Shown: positions 48,561 through 55,110 of the stretch, piece after piece
How positions within the stretch are numbered: position 1 is the first letter of the stretch
Layout: every line of letters starts with the position of its first letter
NCBI GenBank assembly: GCA_902200405.1
Contig: CABIKN020000001.1
Location: forward strand, 1-55,340
From: Candidatus Roizmanbacteria bacterium
GTDB lineage: Bacteria > Patescibacteriota > Microgenomatia > UBA1406 > GWC2-37-13
Reading direction: 5' to 3'
DNA: 55,340 bases
Notes under the pieces: model-generated
The model's database searches: none
Told to the model about the DNA's origin: nothing
The model's input: the letters and a program-made list of their open reading frames with translations, nothing else
Program-made: the position numbers and the translations under genes

Positions 48561-48941
48561 GTGTTTAATATATTTTTACCCGCTTTTACAGTTTTTGCTC
48601 AGATTCAAGATTGGGAAACAGGTCCGTCTGGGAACTGTGTTGTTGACGGTGTTCCAACTTTAAAATGCTTAGAGATAGTCTTTGGCAATATTCTTTTTAT
48701 GTCCTCGTTTTTTATTATCATTGTCCTTTTTATTATGTTTGTGGTCGGTTCATTCCGATATTTAACTTCATTTGGTAATGCTGAGGCTATTAAAAAAGCT
48801 CAGGGAACTCTGAAGTATGCGCTTATTGGTTTTATCTTATTTGTCAGCGCATTTTTAATAATGACGATAATTCAGACACTATTCTTAGGAGGGACTGACA
48901 ACAAAAAAAATAATTTATTTGAATTCAAGATAGGACAGTAA
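48561..48941 (+). CDS. VirB2/TrbC-like small membrane protein 2
   Basis: 126 residues, GTG start. The signal-like N-terminus ends VFAQ; two helices (about 45-72 and 88-110) are linked by FGNAEAIKKAQGTLKYALIG, the same plan as the preceding gene (turn of charged residues, then GLILF/GFILF). A small extracytoplasmic loop with two cysteines (GNCVVDGVPTLKC) is added. A paralogue pair of pilin-like proteins is likely. Confidence 0.62.
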   Translation: MFNIFLPAFTVFAQIQDWETGPSGNCVVDGVPTLKCLEIVFGNILFMSSFFIIIVLFIMFVVGSFRYLTSFGNAEAIKKAQGTLKYALIGFILFVSAFLIMTIIQTLFLGGTDNKKNNLFEFKIGQ

Positions 48942-48960
48942 AACTAAACAGTTAAACCGT

Positions 48961-49110
48961 TTACTTAGATGGTGTGATAAAAATTACCTTAACCCCCTTA
49001 TCTTCTGGAATAGGTGAAGCCATTTTGTTTTTTTCCTTAACAAAGTTATATAAAACAAATATAAGAAGGGAAATTCCAACAGCGATTAAGACAATACCTA
49101 ATCTTTTCAT
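48961..49110 (-). CDS. 49-residue single-pass membrane peptide
   Basis: A short gene, MKRLGIVLIAVGISLLIFVL followed by YNFVKEKNKMASPIPEDKG and a short beta-like tail. The hydrophobic helix covers about residues 4-22. Its ATG overlaps the TGA of the glycosyltransferase gene (ATGA), so it is translated by coupling. That overlap and the clean helix support it. It may be a small partner of the glycosyltransferase, as small membrane proteins often are in GtrA/GtrB systems. Confidence 0.6.
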   Translation of the reverse strand: MKRLGIVLIAVGISLLIFVLYNFVKEKNKMASPIPEDKGVKVIFITPSK

Positions 49111-50039
49111 AGATTCCTTTTTTCTTTAATAATGTATTTTGGTCTCTTTTGTACTTCCTGATATATCTTACCAACATATTCACCGATTATTCCAATTGTG
49201 ATCAGTTGAATACCGCCAATAAACATAATAGCTGTAAAAAGGCCGGCCCAGCCGATGACAAAAGATTGGGGTGAAATAGCCTTTTGGATAAGTTCATATA
49301 TTATTCCCAAGAAACCAAATATACCGGACATAAATCCAAAATAAGTAGCGATTCTGAGCGGCTTGATAGAAAAAGAAGTAATTCCCTCCAGGGCAAAATT
49401 CAACATCTTAAAAAAACCGTAATGGGTTTCCCCGGAAAATCTTTTTTCTCTTTTAAAATAGACAAATTCAGTTGGGTATCCGCCCCAAGAAACTAAACCC
49501 CGTAAAAAACTTGGACGTTCGGAAAGATTATTTAAAAATTCAACAACTTGTTTGTCAAGGAGTCGAAAGTCACCCACTTCTTGAGGAATTGGTGTGTCTG
49601 ATAAAAAATTGATTAATCGATAAAAAATTGTTGCTGTAGTTTTCTTAAAAAAATTATCACCTTGTCTTTCATTTCTTTTTGCGTAAACAATTTTTGCCCC
49701 TGATTGCCATTTTTCAATCATTTGAGGGATAATCTCCGGAGGATCTTGTAGATCAGCATCAATTGTAATTACACAATCGCCATGGGCGACCTCATAACCG
49801 GCAACGAGCGCCATTTGATGCCCAAAATTTCTATAAAATGAAATTAATTTTATGTCTTTATTTTTAACTAATTGTTTTTTAATGATGGACGAGGTTTTAT
49901 CTTTTGAACCATCGTCAACAAAAATAATTTCATACTGATAATTTTTTAAAATAGGAATAAGGCGTTTTAGTAGAGGGTCAATATTCTGTTCCTCGTTAAA
50001 AACCGGAATGATGACAGAAAGTAAAAATTTATTGTCCAT
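49107..50039 (-). CDS. GtrB/DPM1-type glycosyltransferase family 2
   Basis: 310 residues. The GT2 domain begins LSVIIPVFNEEQNIDPLLKRL; catalytic ITIDADLQDPPE carries the DXD and the ED-type motif, and two hydrophobic C-terminal helices (about 228-255 and 265-290) anchor it. Such enzymes move a sugar from a nucleotide donor to polyprenyl phosphate for later surface glycosylation. The tiny membrane peptide gene is coupled to its end. Confidence 0.9.
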   Translation of the reverse strand: MDNKFLLSVIIPVFNEEQNIDPLLKRLIPILKNYQYEIIFVDDGSKDKTSSIIKKQLVKNKDIKLISFYRNFGHQMALVAGYEVAHGDCVITIDADLQDPPEIIPQMIEKWQSGAKIVYAKRNERQGDNFFKKTTATIFYRLINFLSDTPIPQEVGDFRLLDKQVVEFLNNLSERPSFLRGLVSWGGYPTEFVYFKREKRFSGETHYGFFKMLNFALEGITSFSIKPLRIATYFGFMSGIFGFLGIIYELIQKAISPQSFVIGWAGLFTAIMFIGGIQLITIGIIGEYVGKIYQEVQKRPKYIIKEKRNL

Positions 50040-50064
50040 GAAGAAATTATAGCAAATTCTTATG

Positions 50065-50326
50065 TTACGGGGCCGGGAGTCGAACCACGGTCTAGGAGAT
50101 TATGCAAACTGTATTCTCCAATTGCTTGGAGTGTCGGACTGTGTCTTCACCCCGCTTGAAGCGGGGGTTGGCGTTCAGTCTCTACAGGCTCCTGATTTTA
50201 TCAGGATTCCCGCGGCGTTTTCCTGTTTAATTAGGAGTTCGCCGTTATAAGCCAATTATCATACAAAATTACTTTCATATGAGCCCATTATTTTAAGCCT
50301 CCTGTGCAGCCGTACACTACCCCGTA
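50065..50326 (-). tRNA. tRNA-CAU (Met-type) interrupted by a group I intron
   Basis: Two exons, 50296-50326 and 50065-50104, form a 71-base tRNA. The acceptor stem TACGGGG/CCCCGTA is perfect. The D arm is GTGT...GCAC, the anticodon stem GGAGG/TCTCC, and after splicing the loop reads CTCATAA, anticodon CAT. The T loop is TTCGACT; its stem pairs only if one T is bulged (CCG-T-GG with CC-CGG). CCA is not encoded. The CAT anticodon could be elongator Met, initiator Met or Ile with modified C; U1-A72 pairing argues against initiator. Confidence 0.78.
50105..50295 (-). other. Group I intron (191 bases) in the tRNA anticodon loop
   Basis: A self-splicing type intron inserted after U33. The upstream exon ends in U and the intron in G, as the group requires. 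P1 can form from GGCTTA with TGGGCT, placing a U-G wobble at the splice site. The core reads GGCGAACTCC early, then CTGTAGAGACTGAACGCC and GTGAAGACACAGTCCGACA, closely parallel to the known bacterial tRNA introns (subgroup IC3, as in Azoarcus tRNA-Ile). It carries no open reading frame. P8 is the CCCCGC/GCGGGG hairpin. Confidence 0.85.
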
Positions 50327-50388
50327 TTGTTAAATTACGTTTAAATTATACATTAATTTTAATATTTATGTTGATAAAAATCGAATAT

Positions 50389-50397
50389 GCTATAATG
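50389..50397 (+). promoter_or_regulatory. Extended -10 promoter
   Basis: TGCTATAAT, an extended -10 element, 14 bases before the ATG at 50412. TTGATA lies 14 bases further upstream, too close for an ideal -35. Confidence 0.55.
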
Positions 50398-50411
50398 TAA
50401 TATATATCTCT

Positions 50412-51092
50412 ATGGCTAAGTCAAAAGAAAAACTAAAAGCAAGAAAATTAAGAAGAAAAGGGGAAAGCATTAAGAAGATATCAAAACTTGTCAAAGTTTC
50501 GGTTAGCACTGCAAGTTTGTGGTGTCGTGATATAGAGCTTACAAATAGTCAAATAGAAAATCTTCGTAAAAGACAAACAGATCCTTTTTATGGAAAAAGA
50601 TTGGATTATTATCTGAAAAAGAAAAAAGAATTTAATCTAAAACTTCTAAATCTAAAAAATGAAGGAATAAGCTCAATAGGTAAATTGACTAAGAGAGAGA
50701 TATTTATAATTGGTATAGCATTATATTGGGGTGAAGGATTTAAGAAAGACAGTTTGGTTGGCTTAGCAACTCTTGATATAAATATTGCTAAATTTTTTAT
50801 TTTTTGGTTGAATAAGTCATTTGGCATTACCACGAAAGATCTTATATTAAGAGTAACAGCTAATATTTCTTATAAAAGTAAAATTAATGAATTAGGCAAA
50901 TATTGGTCAAGAGAACTGAAGATACCAGTAAATCAATTTTCAAAACCATTCTTTCAAAATGCTAAATGGAAAAAAGAATATGAAAATAAAAACGACTATC
51001 ATGGAGTTTTAAGGATAAGAGCAAGAAGAAGTATTGATTTACTAAGAAAAATATTTGGGTATATTGAGGGGATTAGCTTGTCAGTTAAGTAA
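50412..51092 (+). CDS. HTH protein with LAGLIDADG-like LYWGEG motif
   Basis: 226 residues. An N-terminal helix-turn-helix (about 8-45, GESIKKISKLVKVSVSTASLWCRD) is followed by a domain starting IFIIGIALYWGEGFKKDSLVGLATLDINIAKFFIFWL, which resembles the first half of a LAGLIDADG homing nuclease (helix, acidic Gly-Glu-Gly turn, beta strands), and a second half ending GVLRIRARRSIDLLRKIFGYIEG. It is divergent from the tRNA gene carrying a group I intron, 86 bases away. It could be a free-standing homing-type nuclease or a DNA-binding regulator; catalysis is not shown. Confidence 0.6.
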   Translation: MAKSKEKLKARKLRRKGESIKKISKLVKVSVSTASLWCRDIELTNSQIENLRKRQTDPFYGKRLDYYLKKKKEFNLKLLNLKNEGISSIGKLTKREIFIIGIALYWGEGFKKDSLVGLATLDINIAKFFIFWLNKSFGITTKDLILRVTANISYKSKINELGKYWSRELKIPVNQFSKPFFQNAKWKKEYENKNDYHGVLRIRARRSIDLLRKIFGYIEGISLSVK

Positions 51093-51101
51093 ATACGATG
51101 A

Positions 51102-51129
51102 TTACTTCGATGTATCGATACGTCGAAGT
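51102..51129. terminator. Hairpin between convergent genes
   Basis: TACTTCGATGTATCG faces CGATACGTCGAAGTA, a nearly perfect palindrome around TATCGATA, then TTACTTTT on the right. It separates the HTH gene from the FtsB-like gene and could stop transcripts from both sides. Confidence 0.6.
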
Positions 51130-51130
51130 A

Positions 51131-51469
51131 TTACTTTTCAAAATACACCTCCCACCACTGTTTCCAGTTTGGAAATGGCGTTGGGGTAATGGAGGTAGGA
51201 AAAATTGGAGGAAAGGGAATAATCAGAGCGATTTCATTATCTTTTAATAAATTTAAATCATTACGGATAGTCTTTTCAATTTCTTCAGTACTTTTTTTTC
51301 GGACAACCTCGGTTTTTAATTCAATATTACGTTTTGTTTCTTTGTCGAAATTTTGTTTATATTGTTGATAGAAATTAAGCTTGCTTTTATAACCGAACAA
51401 ATTTCTGAGAAGTGAAGTGAATAAAAAAATAAGCAGAAAGACAAAGATTATATTCTTAATCAACTTCAT
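51131..51469 (-). CDS. FtsB/DivIC-like septum protein
   Basis: 112 residues from the ATG at 51469. A short basic start, one hydrophobic helix (about 5-23, NIIFVFLLIFLFTSLLRNLFG), a coiled-coil stretch (NFYQQYKQNFDKETKRNIELKTEVVRK) and a Pro-rich end follow the FtsB/DivIC plan, a divisome linker on the outer face of the membrane. Its ATG overlaps the YqeY stop (ATGA), so it is translated by coupling; the longer frame is therefore not used. Confidence 0.68.
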   Translation of the reverse strand: MKLIKNIIFVFLLIFLFTSLLRNLFGYKSKLNFYQQYKQNFDKETKRNIELKTEVVRKKSTEEIEKTIRNDLNLLKDNEIALIIPFPPIFPTSITPTPFPNWKQWWEVYFEK

Positions 51470-51909
51470 GATTTGATTATACCTTGTAGCGTCTTCATTA
51501 TTCTTCCCGGATCGGCTTTTGATTTCAACTCTTTCATACAAATTCCAATAATAGTTTTTTGATTATTATCAAAGACAGCTTGATTTTGTTTAATGACTTT
51601 ATCAATTTCTTGTTTCAGTTCCTCATCACTAATTTCAGCAGGTAAATAAACAGAGGCGTTTTTTAATTGCTCTTTACTATCATCCGCAAGTTCTTTTCTT
51701 CCACCTTTTTCAAATGCTTCAACAGATTCTTTTAGTTCCTTGATTACTTTTCTTAACACCACCAATGTTTCTTCATCGGTGAGCTCTGATTTTTTATCAA
51801 TCTCTTTATTCTTTATCTGTGCTAGAATAAAACGGAGAACACTGAGTTTGGTCTTTTCACCCCCCTTAAGGGCGGTGATCTGATCATCTTGAAGTTTTTG
51901 TCTTAACAT
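51466..51909 (-). CDS. GatB/YqeY domain protein
   Basis: 147 residues, all helical: LRQKLQDDQITALKGGEKTKLSVLRFILAQIKNKEID at the start and KSKADPGRIMKTLQGIIKS at the end, matching the YqeY family. It resembles the tail of the GatB subunit of amidotransferase and may bind tRNA; the role of stand-alone YqeY is unknown. TATAAT ends 6 bases before the ATG, in a 17-bp divergent gap. Confidence 0.88.
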   Translation of the reverse strand: MLRQKLQDDQITALKGGEKTKLSVLRFILAQIKNKEIDKKSELTDEETLVVLRKVIKELKESVEAFEKGGRKELADDSKEQLKNASVYLPAEISDEELKQEIDKVIKQNQAVFDNNQKTIIGICMKELKSKADPGRIMKTLQGIIKS

Positions 51910-51914
51910 TTAAT

Positions 51915-51921
51915 TATTATA
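51915..51921. promoter_or_regulatory. Overlapping divergent -10 boxes in a 17-bp gap
   Basis: TATTATA contains TATTAT for the plus gene (51915-51920, 6 bases before 51927) and TATAAT for the minus gene (51916-51921, 6 bases before 51909). Confidence 0.7.
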
Positions 51922-51926
51922 CAACT

Positions 51927-52331
51927 ATGAGGAGAAAAATAAACAAGGATGTTGTGACACTTTTTGGAAATATTCAAAAAGTAATTTTAGCCAAACCAGC
52001 CATCAATCAAATGTTTGATGATGTCCAGATGATGAAGTTTAAGATTAGGCCAATTCAAGGAGACTTGATGTCTTTTGATTTAAAAAATAAACAGTTTATT
52101 GAAAGCTTGTGGAGTTTGGGTAAATTAGACGAATTTTTTTATAGAGAAGTTCCAACTCTTTCCAAGAAAGAAAAGGAAGTTTTTATGAAACTATTTGACA
52201 GTTTATATTTTAAATATCAACAACAGTTAAACCAAACCAATCTTCAACAAAGAAAAGTTACTCTGACAAGAACTGGCCTGTTAGAATTGGAGATTTATAA
52301 AGAAAGAAAGTTGAAACAAAAAGTAAATTAA
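51927..52331 (+). CDS. Conserved hypothetical protein
   Basis: 134 residues, no recognised family, helical and soluble, with many lysines and glutamines. VVTLFGNIQKVILAKPAINQMFDDVQMMKFKI and LSKKEKEVFMKLFDSLYFKYQQQL are the most structured parts. It overlaps the exonuclease-like gene by one base (TAATG), so it is probably expressed with it. No function can be offered. Confidence 0.55.
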   Translation: MRRKINKDVVTLFGNIQKVILAKPAINQMFDDVQMMKFKIRPIQGDLMSFDLKNKQFIESLWSLGKLDEFFYREVPTLSKKEKEVFMKLFDSLYFKYQQQLNQTNLQQRKVTLTRTGLLELEIYKERKLKQKVN

Positions 52332-52909
52332 TGAAAAAATTTCCGGTCGTAATTGATCTAGAAACTAAACATACTTTTAGAGAATTTTCTGAGCATGCTA
52401 AACTTGGGATTACCGTTTTTGCTTTATTTGACTATCGTGATAATTCTCAAAAAATATTTACAGAAAAAGACCTTAGCGATCTATTTCCAATACTCGAGAA
52501 TTGTTCATATATAATCGGTTTTAATATAAATAGTTTTGATCTACCAGTTCTCCAACCATATTATCCTGGAGATATAAAACATTTTAAAACGTTTGATATC
52601 TTAGATGATATTAAGCGAATTTTAGGTCATAGGTTATCACTGAACGATACAATCAAGGCAACGCTTGACAAAAAGAAAACGGGCCATGGACTGGAAGCGA
52701 TTGATTTTTACAAGGAAGGAAAGTGGGAGGAGCTGAAAAAATATTGTCTGGATGATGTGATGTTAACTAAAGAACTTTTTGATTATGGAGTTAATAATAA
52801 AAAAATTTCTTATTTAAATGAAAATGGCAAGGTAGATATTAAAGTTGATTGGGCAAAATATTTAGAAGATGAAGGACGGGGGGAGATGCCGTTGACATTG
52901 CCGTTTTAA
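52331..52909 (+). CDS. RNase H-like 3'-5' exonuclease domain protein
   Basis: 192 residues of the DEDD exonuclease fold. Acidic residues sit where expected: VVIDLETKHTF (Asp, Glu), IIGFNINSFDLPVL (Asp) and KKYCLDDVMLTKELFDYG (last Asp with a preceding Tyr). It resembles the PolB-exonuclease-related YprB/RNase_H_2 group. It probably trims DNA or RNA, role unknown. Coupled to the gene before by a TAATG overlap. Confidence 0.72.
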   Translation: MKKFPVVIDLETKHTFREFSEHAKLGITVFALFDYRDNSQKIFTEKDLSDLFPILENCSYIIGFNINSFDLPVLQPYYPGDIKHFKTFDILDDIKRILGHRLSLNDTIKATLDKKKTGHGLEAIDFYKEGKWEELKKYCLDDVMLTKELFDYGVNNKKISYLNENGKVDIKVDWAKYLEDEGRGEMPLTLPF

Positions 52910-52911
52910 AT

Positions 52912-53490
52912 ATGATAACAACAGATAACATTTTAAATGTAAAAAAACCTAAATTAAAAGCTGAGATAATTGATGTGTTAAAAAATCGCTTTAGCCCGAG
53001 AGTTTTTTCGGATGAAGAAGTTAATAAAAAAGATTTCAATTCAATTATTGAAGCTGTTCGCTGGACGCCTTCATCAAGCAATCGTCAACCTTGGTTTTTT
53101 TATGTAGCTAAAAAAGGCGGTAAAGAATTTGAAAAAGTATTGAGTTGCTTAAATAAAGATAATTATTGGGCAAAAAATGCAAGTTATTTACTAGTTGGTT
53201 GTTATCTTGACGAAGATGAAAAGGGAAAAAATAATTATGGACAGTATGATTTAGGTCAGGCGGTTATGAGTCTGGTAGTTCAAGCACAGTCTCTGGGATA
53301 TTACACGCATCAAATGGGTGGGTTCAATAAAGACATGATAAAAGAAGTCTTAGTTATTAAATTCCCGGTTTTTCCGTGGGTTGTTGTTGCGATTGGAAAA
53401 ATTGGAGATTATTCAAATGTTGACCAAATTTTGATTGATAAAGATAATAAAGAAAGAAAAAGGAAAGAAATAATTAGTCAAAAAATATAA
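52912..53490 (+). CDS. Nitroreductase family flavoprotein 1
   Basis: 192 residues. The FMN-binding start NRFSPRVFSDEEVNKKDFNSIIEAVRWTPSSSNRQPWFF and LGQAVMSLVVQAQSLGYYTHQMGGF are hallmarks of the nitroreductase fold, which works as a dimer with FMN. Physiological substrates are usually unknown. A close paralogue lies 6 bases downstream, so a local duplication is likely; the two differ in the active-site strand (SSSNRQPW against SGHNYQPW). Confidence 0.88.
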   Translation: MITTDNILNVKKPKLKAEIIDVLKNRFSPRVFSDEEVNKKDFNSIIEAVRWTPSSSNRQPWFFYVAKKGGKEFEKVLSCLNKDNYWAKNASYLLVGCYLDEDEKGKNNYGQYDLGQAVMSLVVQAQSLGYYTHQMGGFNKDMIKEVLVIKFPVFPWVVVAIGKIGDYSNVDQILIDKDNKERKRKEIISQKI

Positions 53491-53496
53491 AAGTTT

Positions 53497-54078
53497 ATGA
53501 AAATTACAACACAAGAAATAATCAAAATAAGAAAACAGCAAGTTCGTTATCCGCTTATTCAGCCAATCGCAGATCGATTTAGCCCACGGCATTTTTCCAG
53601 TGAAAAAATTCCAAACAAAGTTATTGACTCGATTTTTGAAGCCGCTCGTTTAGCTCCTTCAGGGCACAACTATCAGCCCTGGTTTTTTTATTGGACAAGA
53701 AATACCGGCAGAACTTTTGAAAAAATTATCTCTTGTTTCCCCCAGTCAAATTATTGGGCAAAGACAGCATCGGTTTTAATCGTCGCCTGTTATCTCCCAA
53801 CTATTGACGGAAAACGGGATAAGTATGCTTTATACGATTTAGGAGCATCGGTTATGTCTTTAATTCTACAGGCCCAGCATCTAGGATTTTATGCCAGACA
53901 GATTGGGAACTGTGATACAAAAAAATTAAAAGAATTATTAAATTTAAATAAAGACCATAAGCCTTTTGTTGTTGTTGCCTTAGGTAAAATCGGCGATTAT
54001 TCTAAAGTTGAAGAAATCTATTTGAAAAAAGATTCTCAACCCAACATTAAAAAGACAGATATAACAAAAAATATATAG
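53497..54078 (+). CDS. Nitroreductase family flavoprotein 2
   Basis: 193 residues, paralogue of the gene before it: DRFSPRHFSSEKIPNKVIDSIFEAARLAPSGHNYQPWFFYW and LGASVMSLILQAQHLGFYARQIGN. The same domain plan, FMN site and length; identity is moderate, so the duplication is not recent. The two may form a heterodimer. The Dus gene follows immediately. Confidence 0.88.
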   Translation: MKITTQEIIKIRKQQVRYPLIQPIADRFSPRHFSSEKIPNKVIDSIFEAARLAPSGHNYQPWFFYWTRNTGRTFEKIISCFPQSNYWAKTASVLIVACYLPTIDGKRDKYALYDLGASVMSLILQAQHLGFYARQIGNCDTKKLKELLNLNKDHKPFVVVALGKIGDYSKVEEIYLKKDSQPNIKKTDITKNI

Positions 54079-55020
54079 ATGAATTATCCAATAATTGGTC
54101 TTGCTCCGATGGATGGCGTGACGGATGCTCCATTCCGTTATATTACAGACATTTATGGAAAGCCAGATATTATTTATACTGAATTTACATCTGTTAAAGG
54201 ATTAATTCTGGGAAAGCCTGCAATTCAGAGAATGTTACTACGTCATAAAACAGAGACGAAAACTATTGCCCAATTTTTCGGCTGCGAACCAGAATATTTT
54301 TATCAGGCCGCGCTTGTTGCTATAGAAAAAGGATTTGATGGGGTCGATATAAATATGGGTTGTCCTGACAAAAGCGTTTTTCGCCGTGGGGCAGGGGCAG
54401 GATTAATTTTACAACCAAAACTTGCCAAAGAAATTATTTTATCGGTCAAAAAAGCCGTTAAAGATGGCAAGGAAAAATTAAAAATAAAAAAAGATATTAC
54501 TGTTTCAGTTAAGACTCGAACGGGTTATAAAATTCCCCAGACGAAAGAGTGGATAAGTCAACTACTTGAGGCAGAGCCCGACGTTATCTGCCTTCATGCA
54601 AGGACTTTTGCCCAAAAATATTCAGGTCTAGCCGATTGGAGTCAAATAGGAATTGCTGCCGATTTAGCAAGAAACACAAAAACAAAAATATTTGGTAATG
54701 GAGATATAAAAAGTCGGGAGCAAGCTTTGGAAAGAATTAAAGAATATAATTTGGCCGGTGTTTTAATTGGTCGGGCAGCTTTAGGTAATCCTTGGATTTT
54801 CAAAGGAACAATTCCAACGACCGAAGAAAGGTTTAAGGCGCTTCTTAAACATTGTAAAAAATTTAGAGAATTTTTTCCCGACGCCGATCTAAGTATTATG
54901 AGAAAACATCTGGCTTGGTATGTAAAAGATTTTCCTCATGCCGCCGAAGTGCGAAACGAACTAATGCAGGTAAAAAGTATTGATGATGTGAAAAAAATTC
55001 TTTCTAAAATTATCTTGTAG
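54079..55020 (+). CDS. dus: tRNA-dihydrouridine synthase
   Basis: 313 residues. The FMN TIM barrel starts GLAPMDGVTDAPFRYI; the catalytic cysteine is in VDINMGCPDKSVFRRGAGAGLI; CLHARTFAQKYSGLADWSQI and FGNGDIKSREQALERI continue the barrel; GVLIGRAALGNPWIFKG closes it. It reduces uridines in tRNA D loops. The helical C-terminal tRNA-binding domain is present but short. It directly abuts the second nitroreductase gene. Confidence 0.93.
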   Translation: MNYPIIGLAPMDGVTDAPFRYITDIYGKPDIIYTEFTSVKGLILGKPAIQRMLLRHKTETKTIAQFFGCEPEYFYQAALVAIEKGFDGVDINMGCPDKSVFRRGAGAGLILQPKLAKEIILSVKKAVKDGKEKLKIKKDITVSVKTRTGYKIPQTKEWISQLLEAEPDVICLHARTFAQKYSGLADWSQIGIAADLARNTKTKIFGNGDIKSREQALERIKEYNLAGVLIGRAALGNPWIFKGTIPTTEERFKALLKHCKKFREFFPDADLSIMRKHLAWYVKDFPHAAEVRNELMQVKSIDDVKKILSKIIL

Positions 55021-55076
55021 ACGGTCGTCCTTAAGATAATTATTAATTATTTTTCCCACCTCGAAACAGAAAAATC

Positions 55077-55106
55077 GACGCGGTGGCAGGGGACGATGGG
55101 TGCGTC
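55077..55106 (-). terminator. Possible terminator of the partial gene
   Basis: On the minus strand GACGC and GCGTC form a short stem around an imperfectly paired, GC-rich interior, followed by GATTTTT. It stands 5 bases beyond the stop of the gene entering from the right. Confidence 0.4.
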
Positions 55107-55110
55107 AGGA

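Noticed and set aside
50062-50250. Plus-strand frame of 62 residues
   Set aside because: It lies wholly within the antisense of the intron-bearing tRNA.
50065-50326. RNase P RNA
   Set aside because: A GGCTTATAA word and GC-rich hairpins first suggested RNase P, but the acceptor stem, CAT loop and group I core explain the region better.
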